This document shows positions 1-7,496 of a stretch of DNA of 34,312 nucleotides, piece after piece; the stretch's first letter is position 1; each line of letters begins with the position of its first letter. The translations under genes and the position numbers were made by a program. Source of the stretch: Opitutia bacterium Tous-C1TDCM (GTDB lineage: Bacteria > Verrucomicrobiota > Verrucomicrobiia > Opitutales > Opitutaceae); the NCBI GenBank assembly GCA_002288455.1, contig NEUS01000033.1:1-34312 (forward strand), written 5' to 3'. The notes below the pieces were generated by a model. The model made no database searches, was not told the DNA's origin, and saw only the letters and a list, made by a program, of their open reading frames with translations.

Positions 1-1289
1 GCGCCGGTTTGCAGGCTCCGGTTCGCGGCGATGCCGACCAAAATCGACTGCGCCCCGGCGCGTTCGTCCGCGGAGCGGAGATATTTGTCCGCCGGCCGCT
101 CGGGCAGGAAGATATCCTCCAGCATCAGCCGATCCCCGCCGCCGTGGTCGCCGGCCGCGCTCCACGGCTGAAGATCGTAGCCGCCGCCCCGCAACGGGAT
201 CACGCGGATCTTCACGCCGTCCTCGGCCACGCCGCCCTGGACGGTTTCGGTGCCGTTGACGTAGACGGATTCGACAATGCTGTGCTCAAGCCGCCCCTTG
301 GTGCCGTTGAAAGCCACGGTGTAGCCCTCCCACGCGTTGAAGGCGTTGAGCGAATAGCTGAGCGTCGCGCCGGTGTTGTAGCTCACCAGCGCGTTCATCG
401 TGTCCTCGATGTCGATCTCGGGCCGGAAAACGCAACGGTCGCGCCAGTACCCGTCGTGCGTCTCGTGGTCGAGGTAGAGCGACTTGAGCTTCGCGGTGCC
501 CGCCAGATCGAGGAAGAAGCCGCACTTCGCCTGCTCGGGGCACGTGTGGCAGCGCTCGTGCGGGCCGGAAAGCCCGAGGCGTTTCGCCATCGCGGGCGTG
601 TAGAACTCGCGTTTGCCCGTGGCCATCACGGATACGGGCTGCGCGCCGAGCCACCAGTTCACGAGATCGAAGTGGTGCGTCGCCTTGTGCACGAAGAGGC
701 CGCCGGAATTCCGTTTCTGCGCATGCCAGCGCCGGAAGTAGTCCGCCCCGTGGTGCGTGTTCAGCAACCAATGGAAATCGACCGACAGCACGTCGCCGAT
801 CTCCCCGCTCATCAGAATGTCCTTCACCTGCGAACGCGGCGGCGAATACCGGTAGTTGAAGGTCACCCGGCAACGCCGCCCCGTCCGCGCCTGCGTCTCC
901 AGAATCCGGCGACAGGTGTCCGCCTCGGTCGTCATCGGCTTCTCGGTAATGACGTCGCAGCCCGCCTCCATCGCGCGGATCAGGTAATCGTGGTGCGATG
1001 CATCGGAGGTCGTCACGATCACGATGTCGGGCCGCTGTTCGCGCAGCAGCGCCTCGAATTCCGGCGCGATGTAGGCACGGGGCAGCGCGGCGCCGTTGCG
1101 GCGGGACCGCTGGCGGGCGACCTCGATCCGGCCCGGATTCACATCGCAGATCGCGACCAATTCCGCGTGCGCGGCGTGGGCGACCTCGATGGCGTCCTGG
1201 TAGAGCTCATGACGCGAGCCGAGGCCCACGATGGCGTAACGACGGCGGACGGCCGGGGACGAAGAGGTCGACGAAGATGATGCGGACAT
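1..1289 (-). CDS. Gfo/Idh/MocA family oxidoreductase (3' end cut by window)
   Basis: NAD(P)-dependent oxidoreductase of the Gfo/Idh/MocA family, which usually acts on sugars, inositols or their derivatives. I translated it by hand from the ATG at 1289; 429 codons are visible and the C-terminus lies beyond base 1. A Ser-rich N-terminus precedes a Rossmann fold: YAIVGLGSRH (about residues 18-27), CDVNP at the end of strand 2, then ITEKPM, whose E-K-P is the family hallmark. The C-terminal domain carries GGLFVHKATHHFDLVNWW, the usual substrate-site region with D-x2-N-W-W. A Cys cluster (CHTC...C, in HERCHTCPEQAKC) lies at about residues 240-252 and may bind metal. No signal peptide is visible, so it is probably cytoplasmic. 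Substrate cannot be told from sequence. The family call is firm. Confidence 0.9.
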   Translation of the reverse strand, partial: MSASSSSTSSSPAVRRRYAIVGLGSRHELYQDAIEVAHAAHAELVAICDVNPGRIEVARQRSRRNGAALPRAYIAPEFEALLREQRPDIVIVTTSDASHHDYLIRAMEAGCDVITEKPMTTEADTCRRILETQARTGRRCRVTFNYRYSPPRSQVKDILMSGEIGDVLSVDFHWLLNTHHGADYFRRWHAQKRNSGGLFVHKATHHFDLVNWWLGAQPVSVMATGKREFYTPAMAKRLGLSGPHERCHTCPEQAKCGFFLDLAGTAKLKSLYLDHETHDGYWRDRCVFRPEIDIEDTMNALVSYNTGATLSYSLNAFNAWEGYTVAFNGTKGRLEHSIVESVYVNGTETVQGGVAEDGVKIRVIPLRGGGYDLQPWSAAGDHGGGDRLMLEDIFLPERPADKYLRSADERAGAQSILVGIAANRSLQTG

Positions 1290-1619
1290 GGGCAACACCG
1301 CGGTCAGGCGGCGGAAACGCAGCAGAAGCGGACAGAGACCGGAAGCCGCTGCAAGCACCCAGTCCTCAAGGGGGATACAACCGTGGCCCGGACCGCTCCG
1401 CGCGGGCAACGGCCCCCCTTGCCGGACAGTCGGGAGCACCGGTTCGCGAATCCTGCGGAACCGTAGGTGCGCGGCCCGTCCGCGCCCGACCGCAAGGTCC
1501 GCGCCCGACCGCCGCGGATGATCCCATTCAATCAATCCGAGCCTGTTCGGGTCGGGCGCGCACGAGGCGCGCCCCTACGCGCGCGGGGCGGCGCCTGCCC
1601 TTGGGTCGGGAACGCGCGC
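1290..1619. other. Gene-free stretch upstream of the valine leader
   Basis: About 330 bp between the divergent oxidoreductase start and the leader promoter. Several ORFs cross it on both strands, but they overlap one another, lack recognisable domains and have no ribosome binding site I would trust. It holds repeated phrases such as cgcccgaccg around 1483-1510 and a REP-like hairpin at 1554-1574. The oxidoreductase promoter must lie here on the minus strand, but I could not identify it. Confidence 0.6.
1554..1574. repeat. REP-like hairpin (8-bp stem, 5-nt loop)
   Basis: gggcgcgc (1554-1561) and gcgcgccc (1567-1574) are perfect reverse complements around the loop acgag, followed by cctac. A second element of the same build (8-bp stem, 5-nt loop, adjacent GTAG/CTAC) is at 28010-28030. 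Elements of this style are common between genes in many environmental bacteria. There is no T-run, so it is not a terminator. Confidence 0.6.
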
Positions 1620-1649
1620 TTGACAGCCGCGCGGCCCGCCGCGTTTGCT
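1620..1649 (+). promoter_or_regulatory. Putative sigma-70 promoter of the valine leader
   Basis: TTGACA (1620-1625) is a perfect -35 hexamer. After an 18-nt spacer TTTGCT (1644-1649) is a poor -10, matching TATAAT at three positions. The predicted start would be near 1656, only about six bases before the leader ATG at 1662, so the leader message would be almost leaderless. That fits the absence of a Shine-Dalgarno sequence before the ATG. The -10 is weak, so the exact start is uncertain. Confidence 0.4.
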
Positions 1650-1661
1650 CTGGGCTCCGTC

Positions 1662-1772
1662 ATGTCCCTCAACGCTGCTACGACCGTTCCGTTTGCCGCC
1701 CACGTTTCCGTGGTCGTCGCCGTCGTCGTATCCGTTGTCTCCGCCGTTACCAAGGCGCCGAGAGGGTTCTGA
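1662..1772 (+). CDS. Valine-rich leader peptide (36 aa) of a transcription attenuator
   Basis: The ORF from ATG 1662 to TGA 1772 encodes 36 residues, 11 of them valine; ten fall within residues 15-29 (VSVVVAVVVSVVSAV). All four Val codons appear, including GTA and GTT, which are uncommon in this C/G-ending genome. Peptides of this kind are the ribosome sensors of ilv-type attenuators (compare ilvL and ivbL of enterobacteria, from memory). The stop codon lies 14 nt before a strong intrinsic terminator, and the run of Val codons ends shortly before an antiterminator arm at 1754-1766. A ribosome stalled for Val-tRNA would leave that arm free, while one reaching the stop codon would cover it. The start codon is inferred, since no ribosome binding site is visible. 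An alternative is a chance GTC microsatellite, but the RNA geometry argues against it. Confidence 0.72.
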   Translation: MSLNAATTVPFAAHVSVVVAVVVSVVSAVTKAPRGF

Positions 1773-1800
1773 CGTCTCACGACTCTGCCCCTCCGGTGCC
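1754..1800 (+). promoter_or_regulatory. Antiterminator helix of the valine attenuator
   Basis: ggcgccgagaggg (1754-1766) pairs with ccctccggtgcc (1789-1800): twelve base pairs including one G-U, with A1761 bulged. The 3' arm shares 1789-1797 with the 5' arm of the terminator, so only one of the two helices can form. The 5' arm overlaps the last sense codons of the leader peptide, which lets translation decide between them. The pairing was found by eye; folding energies were not calculated. Confidence 0.65.
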
Positions 1801-1821
1801 AAACCGGAGGGGCTTTTTTTT
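1787..1821 (+). terminator. Rho-independent terminator (attenuator)
   Basis: gcccctccggt (1787-1797) and accggaggggc (1803-1813) form a perfect 11-bp stem with the 5-nt loop gccaa, followed directly by eight T (1814-1821). This is the strongest intrinsic terminator in the window. It sits 14 nt after the leader stop codon and about 40 nt before the next ORF, the classical place for an attenuator. Confidence 0.9.
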
Positions 1822-1860
1822 GGCCTCTGCGGACTGGCACGGGAAGGGCGCCCAACGCCC

Positions 1861-2061
1861 ATGATCACCCAAGACCGCCTCCTCCCCCGCCCGCAACCGA
1901 CCCAGCCGGCTCAAGCCGCCCTGCGCGCCGCCCGCCCGCTGCTCGCCCCGAGTGCGTTCACGCTCAGCGGCCCGGCCCCGGCCCACGACTTCCTCGTGCC
2001 CAACCCGCGGCCCGACCTCGCCACCGACCGCCATTTTCTCCGCATGATCGAAGCGGGATGA
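1861..2061 (+). CDS. Small ORF (66 aa) downstream of the valine attenuator, unknown function
   Basis: 66 codons from ATG 1861 to TGA 2061. The protein is rich in Pro, Ala and Arg, has no membrane segment or motif I know, and ends HFLRMIEAG. Third codon positions are strongly G/C, as in the real genes here, which supports coding. AAGGG at 1844-1848 is a possible but distant ribosome binding site, and gggcg/cgccc (1846-1850/1856-1860) could fold over it. It is the only ORF in line with the attenuator before the convergent DUF1684 gene, so it is either the regulated gene or a remnant left after an ilv/leu operon was lost or moved. No function can be assigned. Confidence 0.45.
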   Translation: MITQDRLLPRPQPTQPAQAALRAARPLLAPSAFTLSGPAPAHDFLVPNPRPDLATDRHFLRMIEAG

Positions 2062-2079
2062 AGGGCCGCGGCGGCCAGA

Positions 2080-2198
2080 GTTGGGAGTTGAGAGCTGAGG
2101 GTTGAGAGATCGATCCGATGGAACGAAGACCTCCCCGCGGCCGGGGAAGTCGGGCTCGGTTGGGTTTTGCTCTCAACCCTCAACCAAGTGCTCTCAAC
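2080..2198. repeat. Inverted pair of heptad arrays between convergent genes
   Basis: Four heptads of GTTGAGA type (2080-2107: gttggga, gttgaga, gctgagg, gttgaga) face four heptads of the complementary type (2171-2198: tctcaac, cctcaac, caagtgc, tctcaac). The 13-mer tgagggttgagag (2096-2108) is perfectly inverted at 2170-2182, so a transcript could fold into a long hairpin. It lies between the 66-aa ORF and the end of the DUF1684 gene, where a two-way terminator would be useful, but it lacks a T-run. Confidence 0.7.
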
Positions 2199-2211
2199 TG
2201 CGAAGCCGGCC

Positions 2212-3117
2212 TCAATGCTCCTCGCCGCGGTACCGCTTCTCGCCGGCGCGGACGGGAAACGGCAGCCGGTTGCCCTTGGCCGGCAGCGGGCAGGCGGCGA
2301 AGGGCGTGAACGCGCAGGGCGGATTCTGCATGCGGTTGAAATCCAGGACCAACGGCCCCCCCGCCGGCCGGTCGATGTAGAGGAAACGCGCGGCCCCGTA
2401 GGTCTCGGTGCCGCTGGTCGTATCGGACAGCACGAAATACGGACGCGTCCCCGGGCCGTCGTCATGCGGCTCGATTTCGTAGGTCTGACCTTGATACGTG
2501 AAGACGGCCTTGCCGGGCACCAGGGCGCGGTCCGGCTGGCCGCGGCTGTTGGTGTAGGGTACGAACCGCGCCTTCTCGTACGGCACCCACGTCGCCGCGA
2601 GTACCCACCGCGGATCGATCGGGAAATAATCGATCCCAAGAAAGCCGGTCAGGCGCGGTGAGGCGCTGTCCTTGACCCGCAGCGCCATTTTGCCGCCGCG
2701 CTCGAGTGCGTAGAGGGAAACGGTGCCGAATTTCACGAGCGCGCCCGGCGTCGTCCCCTGCTCGGGGCGGAGCACCGTTTTCGTGAATGGCGCGTCCTCG
2801 TAGGTCGCGGCCGCACCGGCTGCCAGTTCGAGCGTGATCTGTCCGTCGGCGGCGAAGGTCGCCGTGCCGAGCCGGGCCGGGCCCTTGGCCAGGACGATGT
2901 CGTTGTCCGCGGCGGAGCCGACGCGGTTCGGTCCCGGCTGCAGGAAGTGCAGGCCGATCAACGAGAGCCAACCGTCGGGGGCGGTCAATCGCCCCACCCG
3001 CTCGCCGCGCCATTTCTCCACGGCCCGCACGATCTCGGTGTCCGCGGGCGCGGTCGCCGCGAGGGAACCGGCCCCGGCGGCGAGGCCGAGCAGCAGCGAA
3101 AACAAAATCCGTCGCAT
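2212..3117 (-). CDS. Exported DUF1684 domain protein
   Basis: 301 residues from ATG 3117. An upstream in-frame ATG at 3138 would add seven residues before the signal peptide, so the second is preferred. MRRILFSLLLGLAAGAG followed by a small-residue stretch is a typical signal peptide, so the protein is probably periplasmic. The body has the features of DUF1684: an N-terminal W-R..R...L....GWLSLIGLHFL block, then a C-terminal half with FLGIDYFPIDPRW, a Y-G-A-A-R-F stretch, LVLDFNRMQNPPCAF and AACPLPAKGN. The two Cys near the C-terminus sit in this conserved block. The biochemical role of the family is unknown to me. It follows the spermidine-synthase-like gene on the same strand after 52 bp and may be cotranscribed with it. 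Confidence 0.85.
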   Translation of the reverse strand: MRRILFSLLLGLAAGAGSLAATAPADTEIVRAVEKWRGERVGRLTAPDGWLSLIGLHFLQPGPNRVGSAADNDIVLAKGPARLGTATFAADGQITLELAAGAAATYEDAPFTKTVLRPEQGTTPGALVKFGTVSLYALERGGKMALRVKDSASPRLTGFLGIDYFPIDPRWVLAATWVPYEKARFVPYTNSRGQPDRALVPGKAVFTYQGQTYEIEPHDDGPGTRPYFVLSDTTSGTETYGAARFLYIDRPAGGPLVLDFNRMQNPPCAFTPFAACPLPAKGNRLPFPVRAGEKRYRGEEH

Positions 3118-3169
3118 GCGCGTCACCGTGCCCGGCACCGCCGCGGCGTCAAACGCGCGGCGGCCGGAC

Positions 3170-5419
3170 TCACTTCATAATCGCGTACAAGCTCGCGAAG
3201 TCGTCGGTCCACAGCGGAATATTCGAGGCCGTCGCCTCCGGTGCGTCGGCGGCGTCGCGCAGGCGTTCGCTCGCCATGAAGGCCTTGTTCTTCGACAGGA
3301 CCATCCACGTCGTCGCGTAAATCCACCACTCCGGCTCGCTGTCGTCGGAAATCGTCACGGCCTCGTAGCCGAAGTGCGCCGCGAGTTTTTCCACCACCGG
3401 ACGCAGGTCGAGGTAGCGGTTGGAAATGTGGATCGCGAGCACGCCGTCGGGCTTCAGCTGCTTCTCGTAAATGGCGAAAGCCTCCTTGGTCAGCAGGTGG
3501 ACCGGGATCGCATCGCTGCTGAAGGCGTCGAGGGCGAGCAGGTCGAACTGCTGGCCCGGTTTGCCGTCGACCTCGTCTTCCATCATCAGCCGCGCGTCGC
3601 CCATGACGACGTCGACCTTGGCCTGGCAGTATTCGAGGTACTTGAATTGCTCGCGGGCGAGGCGCTCGACCTCGGGATTGATTTCATAGATGCGCAGGTA
3701 GTCGCCCTTGCTCGCGTACACCGCGAGCGAGCCGGTGCCGAGCCCGACGAGGCCGAGGCGGCGCGGAGTCTGCGGCAGCGAGTTGAGCGCGCGGCCGACG
3801 CCGCTCGAATCGGCATAATAGCTCGTCGGCATGACCGACTTCTCCGCCTTGGTGAATTGGAACCCGTGCGTCGTCGCCCCGTGCAGGAGCAGGCGGTAGT
3901 TTTCCTCGGGATCGTCGGCGTTGTAATTGTAAACCTTGAGGGTGCCGTAGAAATTGCGCGAGGCGCTCAGGACCTCGACCGCGCTGCGCTTGCCCCACTG
4001 CATCACGAAGACCGCGCCGAGACCGACGCAGAGCAACATCGCGAACACGCCGGTGCGCGGGCGCCATTCCGTCAGCAGCCGGCGGCCCTGCAGGAAACTG
4101 ATCCCGAGGCCGACCACCGCGGCCACGAGGTACGGCCAGCGCTGTTTGAAGAAATCGGCGTACTCGCCGGCGAGCCCGGGACTGTCGTCGAACCACGAGC
4201 GCAGGAGCGGCAACCCGCCCACGACCAGCAGCGCGCCGACCGCGGCGGCGAGCACCATCGCCCGGCTGCGGTGCCGGTAGCAGAGCACGCCCACCGCGTA
4301 GCTCAGCACCCAAAGACCGATCTGCAATTCGCGGTAATCGTTGAAGATCGCCGGAGCTGCCACGGCCACGAGGAAGCCGCCGAGCGCGCCGCCCGCGGAG
4401 ATCAGCAGGAAATAGGACGTCAGCCGCTGCGGCGGCGGCTTCAGGCGGTAGAGTTCGCCGTGGCAGACCATGCACGCGACAAACAGCGTCGCGGTGTACC
4501 CCACGATCTGGAGGCGCATCGGCGCATCGGTGCCCACCGGCAGCAACTGCGCCACCACCGCGGAACCGAGCACCAGCAGCGGGATGAAAACCCAGCGGTT
4601 GTACCAACGCGCGTGGTCGAAACAGATGATGAAGGTCAGCAAATAGAGGCTGAGCGGCAGCACCCAGAGAAACGGGATGACGGCGATTTCCTGGCAGAGT
4701 TTATTCGTCGTCGCGAGCAACAGGACGGAGGCGATCGCCGGCAGCGCCACCCAGAGGAGTTTGTCCACGCCGGGCGTGACTTCGGGGTCGGCCGCCGCCT
4801 CGGCCGCCGCGGCGTCGCCGCCCCGGGCCGCCGCCGTCTTGGAATTCTGCCACAGTCGCCAGGCGCAGTAGCCGCAGAACGCAACGAACACCGCGAGGCC
4901 GGCGGACCACATCGTGGACTGGGCGTAGCGGGTGAACTTGACCTCGAAGTAAGCCGGGTAGCTGAGCAACGCGAGGAGCGAGCCGACATTGGAAAGGGCG
5001 TACAGCCGGTACGGGGACACGCCCGGATTCGTCTGGCTGAACCACTGCTGCATCAGGGGGCCGGTCGACGAGAGCACGAAGTACGGCAGGCCGATGCTCA
5101 TCGAAAGCAGCAGCAGAATCCGCCACGTCGGGTCGCCGGCGACATGCGTTTTCCAGTCGTCGGACGGCGCGATCGGCAGCAGCACGAGCGAGAGCGCGAG
5201 CAGGACAAGGTGCACGATGACCTGCTGGCGTGGCTTCAGTTTGGTCAGGAAGTGCGCGTAGGCGTAACCGCCGAGCAGCACCGTCTGGAAAAACAGCAGA
5301 CACGTGGTCCAGACCCCGGGACCGCCCCCGAACCAGGGCAAAATGAATTTGCCGATCAGCGGTTGGACCTGAAACAGGAGGAAGGCGCCCGTGAAAATCG
5401 TGAGCGCAAAGGGAAGCAT
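3170..5419 (-). CDS. Membrane-fused spermidine-synthase-like protein
   Basis: 749 residues from ATG 5419. The N-terminal two thirds is a polytopic membrane region, beginning LPFALTIFTGAFLLFQVQP and GKFILPWFGGGPGVWTTCL, which is highly conserved in these fusion proteins. Roughly a dozen hydrophobic segments follow to about residue 480. The C-terminal third is a methyltransferase-fold domain like spermidine synthase: glycine loop LGLVGLGTGSLAVYA near residue 554, an acidic end of strand 2 (YEINPEVE), VVMGDAR, then LLALDAFSSDAIPVHLLT. The true reaction of these fusions is not established; an aminopropyl or related transfer at the membrane is inferred. The ORF is open upstream of 5419, but conservation begins at this ATG and no good ribosome binding site supports it or an earlier start. 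Confidence 0.88.
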   Translation of the reverse strand: MLPFALTIFTGAFLLFQVQPLIGKFILPWFGGGPGVWTTCLLFFQTVLLGGYAYAHFLTKLKPRQQVIVHLVLLALSLVLLPIAPSDDWKTHVAGDPTWRILLLLSMSIGLPYFVLSSTGPLMQQWFSQTNPGVSPYRLYALSNVGSLLALLSYPAYFEVKFTRYAQSTMWSAGLAVFVAFCGYCAWRLWQNSKTAAARGGDAAAAEAAADPEVTPGVDKLLWVALPAIASVLLLATTNKLCQEIAVIPFLWVLPLSLYLLTFIICFDHARWYNRWVFIPLLVLGSAVVAQLLPVGTDAPMRLQIVGYTATLFVACMVCHGELYRLKPPPQRLTSYFLLISAGGALGGFLVAVAAPAIFNDYRELQIGLWVLSYAVGVLCYRHRSRAMVLAAAVGALLVVGGLPLLRSWFDDSPGLAGEYADFFKQRWPYLVAAVVGLGISFLQGRRLLTEWRPRTGVFAMLLCVGLGAVFVMQWGKRSAVEVLSASRNFYGTLKVYNYNADDPEENYRLLLHGATTHGFQFTKAEKSVMPTSYYADSSGVGRALNSLPQTPRRLGLVGLGTGSLAVYASKGDYLRIYEINPEVERLAREQFKYLEYCQAKVDVVMGDARLMMEDEVDGKPGQQFDLLALDAFSSDAIPVHLLTKEAFAIYEKQLKPDGVLAIHISNRYLDLRPVVEKLAAHFGYEAVTISDDSEPEWWIYATTWMVLSKNKAFMASERLRDAADAPEATASNIPLWTDDFASLYAIMK

Positions 5420-5597
5420 GGGGATGCGGAAGGAGGTTGTGGGGCGGCCCCGGAAAGGCCCGGAGCGGCAGGCATGACGCACGACATCCGAATTCGATGC
5501 AAGGCCGCGCAGGCCGGTCCGATCCGGTCGGATTGGAAAAACGGGAACCCGGCGGATTCGGCGTGAGTCTCCGGGGGCCGTGCCCCACGTTTCCCGC

Positions 5598-6323
5598 ATG
5601 CCCCGTCTTTGGATCCGCTGGCTTTTCGCGCTGGTTGCGGCCGCCCTGCCGCTCGGCGCCGCCGCTGCCGATCTGCGTTTTTCCCTCTCCCTGGCCGCGG
5701 CGGAGAAGACGGCAGCCGGCCTCGCCCGCCTGAGTTCCGACGAAGTCGCGGTGATCGACGCCCTCGTCCGCCGCGACACGGCCCGCCTGGCCTCCGCCGC
5801 GGATTCCGCCGCCGGCGAGAAGACCTTTGCGCAACGCCTCACCGCCGACGAACGCCGGACCAGCGGGATCGCCGCGCTGCCGGCGGAGGAAGCCGCCCGT
5901 CTCGATACGTTCGTCGCCCGCTTCCAGGCCGCGCGCCTCGCGCGGACGTTGCTCCGGCCGCCCGCTTTCCATACCCGTGCGACCCGCATCCGCACCGAAG
6001 AAGCGAAACGCGACCGCGCGATCCACGGTTCCTTTTCCCTCAGCTATGGCTGGGGCAAGGGCGGCTACAGCGAGAAGACCGGCTCCATGGTCCTGAATTG
6101 GGAGGATCCCGACCGTGGGATCGCGGTGAGCTTCGCGTACACGGAATCGCACATCAAAGGCGGCGGGGTGTACCGCGACCCGTACTACGATCCCTTCTAC
6201 CGCGATCCTTTCGCCACCGACGGCCTTCGCCGATTGCCCGACGCCAGCGAAGTCGCCGATCCGTTCCACGAATCGCGCCGCCGCTCCTACGACGCCAGTA
6301 TCCGCATCGGGCCGCGGCCTTGA
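5598..6323 (+). CDS. Secreted protein of unknown function
   Basis: 241 residues from ATG 5598; an in-frame ATG at 5580 would only add six residues before the signal peptide. PRLWIRWLFALVAAALPLGAAAA is a clear signal peptide. The middle part is Ala/Arg-rich and probably helical (about residues 30-130), with several E-A-A-R-L type turns. The last 100 residues begin GSFSLSYGWGKGGYSEKTG, rich in aromatic residues and glycine like a beta-structured exported domain, and include a Tyr/Asp/Pro-rich patch (YRDPYYDPFYRDPF). It is transcribed away from the spermidine-synthase-like gene across a 178-bp shared upstream region. I recognise no family. Confidence 0.7.
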   Translation: MPRLWIRWLFALVAAALPLGAAAADLRFSLSLAAAEKTAAGLARLSSDEVAVIDALVRRDTARLASAADSAAGEKTFAQRLTADERRTSGIAALPAEEAARLDTFVARFQAARLARTLLRPPAFHTRATRIRTEEAKRDRAIHGSFSLSYGWGKGGYSEKTGSMVLNWEDPDRGIAVSFAYTESHIKGGGVYRDPYYDPFYRDPFATDGLRRLPDASEVADPFHESRRRSYDASIRIGPRP

Positions 6324-6349
6324 GCGGTGGCGGCGGAGCCGCCGCCGCA

Positions 6350-6377
6350 GTTGAAAGGTGAAAGGTGAAAGTTGAAG
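6350..6377 (+). repeat. Heptad array, GTTGAAA type (4 units)
   Basis: gttgaaa, ggtgaaa, ggtgaaa and gttgaag follow in register, 26 bp after the stop of the secreted-protein gene and before the convergent hydrolase end. Same word family as 20535-20562, 29371-29391 and 33004-33024. Confidence 0.8.
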
Positions 6378-6428
6378 GACCGAGCTGCGGACGAACCACG
6401 GCCGATCCTTCCGCCTAAACCGGAACTA

Positions 6429-7496
6429 TCACTTGGCCGGTTCGGAATCGCGCAGCAGCGCGGCGAGCTCGTTTTGCCAGAGTTTCGCCACCGTGTGGGA
6501 GCCGTGCCCGCGCGTCGCGGGCGAGCGCGGCAGGACAACGGCGCGCCCGCGGGCGACGCGCTTGATCTCGCGTTCGAGAATCCCGAGTTCGGGCGGATTG
6601 ATCAGGTCGTCGGCCGTGTTGAGCGCGACCAGCGGCGCCTTGATCTTTTCCAGGCCGGGCGCCGGATCGTAGTCGTGCGAGGCCTCGATGGCGTAGAGGA
6701 AATCGTTGGCGTCGCCGGTTTTCCGATACGCCGCCACGAAGGTGTCGAGCACCGTGTCCGCCTGCGCCGGGGTCGGCGCGTCCGCCTGGCGCAGCACCGG
6801 GTTGCTGCTCATGAAGTAAAGCATCTGCGCCGCGAGCCGGAGGGAGCGCGGCTGGGCCTCGTAGTTGCCGTCCCGCCATTCCGGATCCCCGCGGATCGCA
6901 TCGCTCACCATGCGCCGCCAGACCCGGTTCCGGCCCGAGATCGGCGCCGGCAGGCTCGCGAGCGGGAACAGCGCAGCCATGAAATCCGGATACATCTGGC
7001 CCCACAGCCACGTGTGCATGCCGCCCATCGACGTACCCATGACGAGGCGCAGGTGCTTGACGCCGAGGCCCTCGCTGAGCGCGCGGTGGCCGGCGACGAC
7101 CATGTCGCGGTAGCCGTAGCGGGGAAACTTCGCGCGCAGGCCGTCGCTCGGCTTGGATGAACCGCCGTGGCCGATGCCGTCGAGCAGAATGACGAAGTGC
7201 TTCGCCGCATCGAGCGGCTGGCCGGGACCGTAAAGGACGGCGAAATCGGGCCGGAGAAACGAGGCGCCGCTGCCGGTCGTGCCGTGCATGACCAGCACGG
7301 CGTTGCGCACGACTCCGGTGGCATCGACCTGCGGGCGGCCGAGCACGCGGTAGTGCATCCGCAGCTCCGGCAGCGTCTCGCCCGAGGCGAAACGGAAATC
7401 GCGCAGCACGACGTCACCTTCGCGGACCGGCGGCAGCTCCGCGGCGCGGCCGGCGACCGCGAACGCCACAAAGATCGACAGCAGCAGCCGCTTCAT
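6429..7496 (-). CDS. Exported alpha/beta hydrolase, homoserine acetyltransferase (MetX)-like
   Basis: 355 residues from ATG 7496. MKRLLLSIFVAFAVAGRAA is a signal peptide, so unlike cytoplasmic MetX it is predicted to be exported. The fold is alpha/beta hydrolase: VLVMHGTTGSGASFL (oxyanion region), HFVILLDGIGHGGSSKPSDG, nucleophile elbow GTSMGGM with Ser156, a late acidic residue in NTADDLINP, and GHGSHTV supplying the catalytic His. The elbow matches the G-x-S-M-G-G-M of MetX-type acyltransferases, but the signal peptide suggests a different, perhaps esterase, function. The start codon overlaps the stop of the FMN reductase gene by 4 bp (ATGA), so the two are almost certainly translated from one message. 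Confidence 0.85.
   Translation of the reverse strand: MKRLLLSIFVAFAVAGRAAELPPVREGDVVLRDFRFASGETLPELRMHYRVLGRPQVDATGVVRNAVLVMHGTTGSGASFLRPDFAVLYGPGQPLDAAKHFVILLDGIGHGGSSKPSDGLRAKFPRYGYRDMVVAGHRALSEGLGVKHLRLVMGTSMGGMHTWLWGQMYPDFMAALFPLASLPAPISGRNRVWRRMVSDAIRGDPEWRDGNYEAQPRSLRLAAQMLYFMSSNPVLRQADAPTPAQADTVLDTFVAAYRKTGDANDFLYAIEASHDYDPAPGLEKIKAPLVALNTADDLINPPELGILEREIKRVARGRAVVLPRSPATRGHGSHTVAKLWQNELAALLRDSEPAK

Noticed and set aside
9..1280. Long plus-strand ORF opposite the first gene
   Set aside because: The minus strand encodes a clear Gfo/Idh/MocA oxidoreductase; the plus ORF is a high-GC shadow without motifs.
2834..5566. 910-codon plus-strand ORF
   Set aside because: It is antisense to the DUF1684 and spermidine-synthase-like genes; composition (His/Arg/Glu-rich) is typical of antisense frames.
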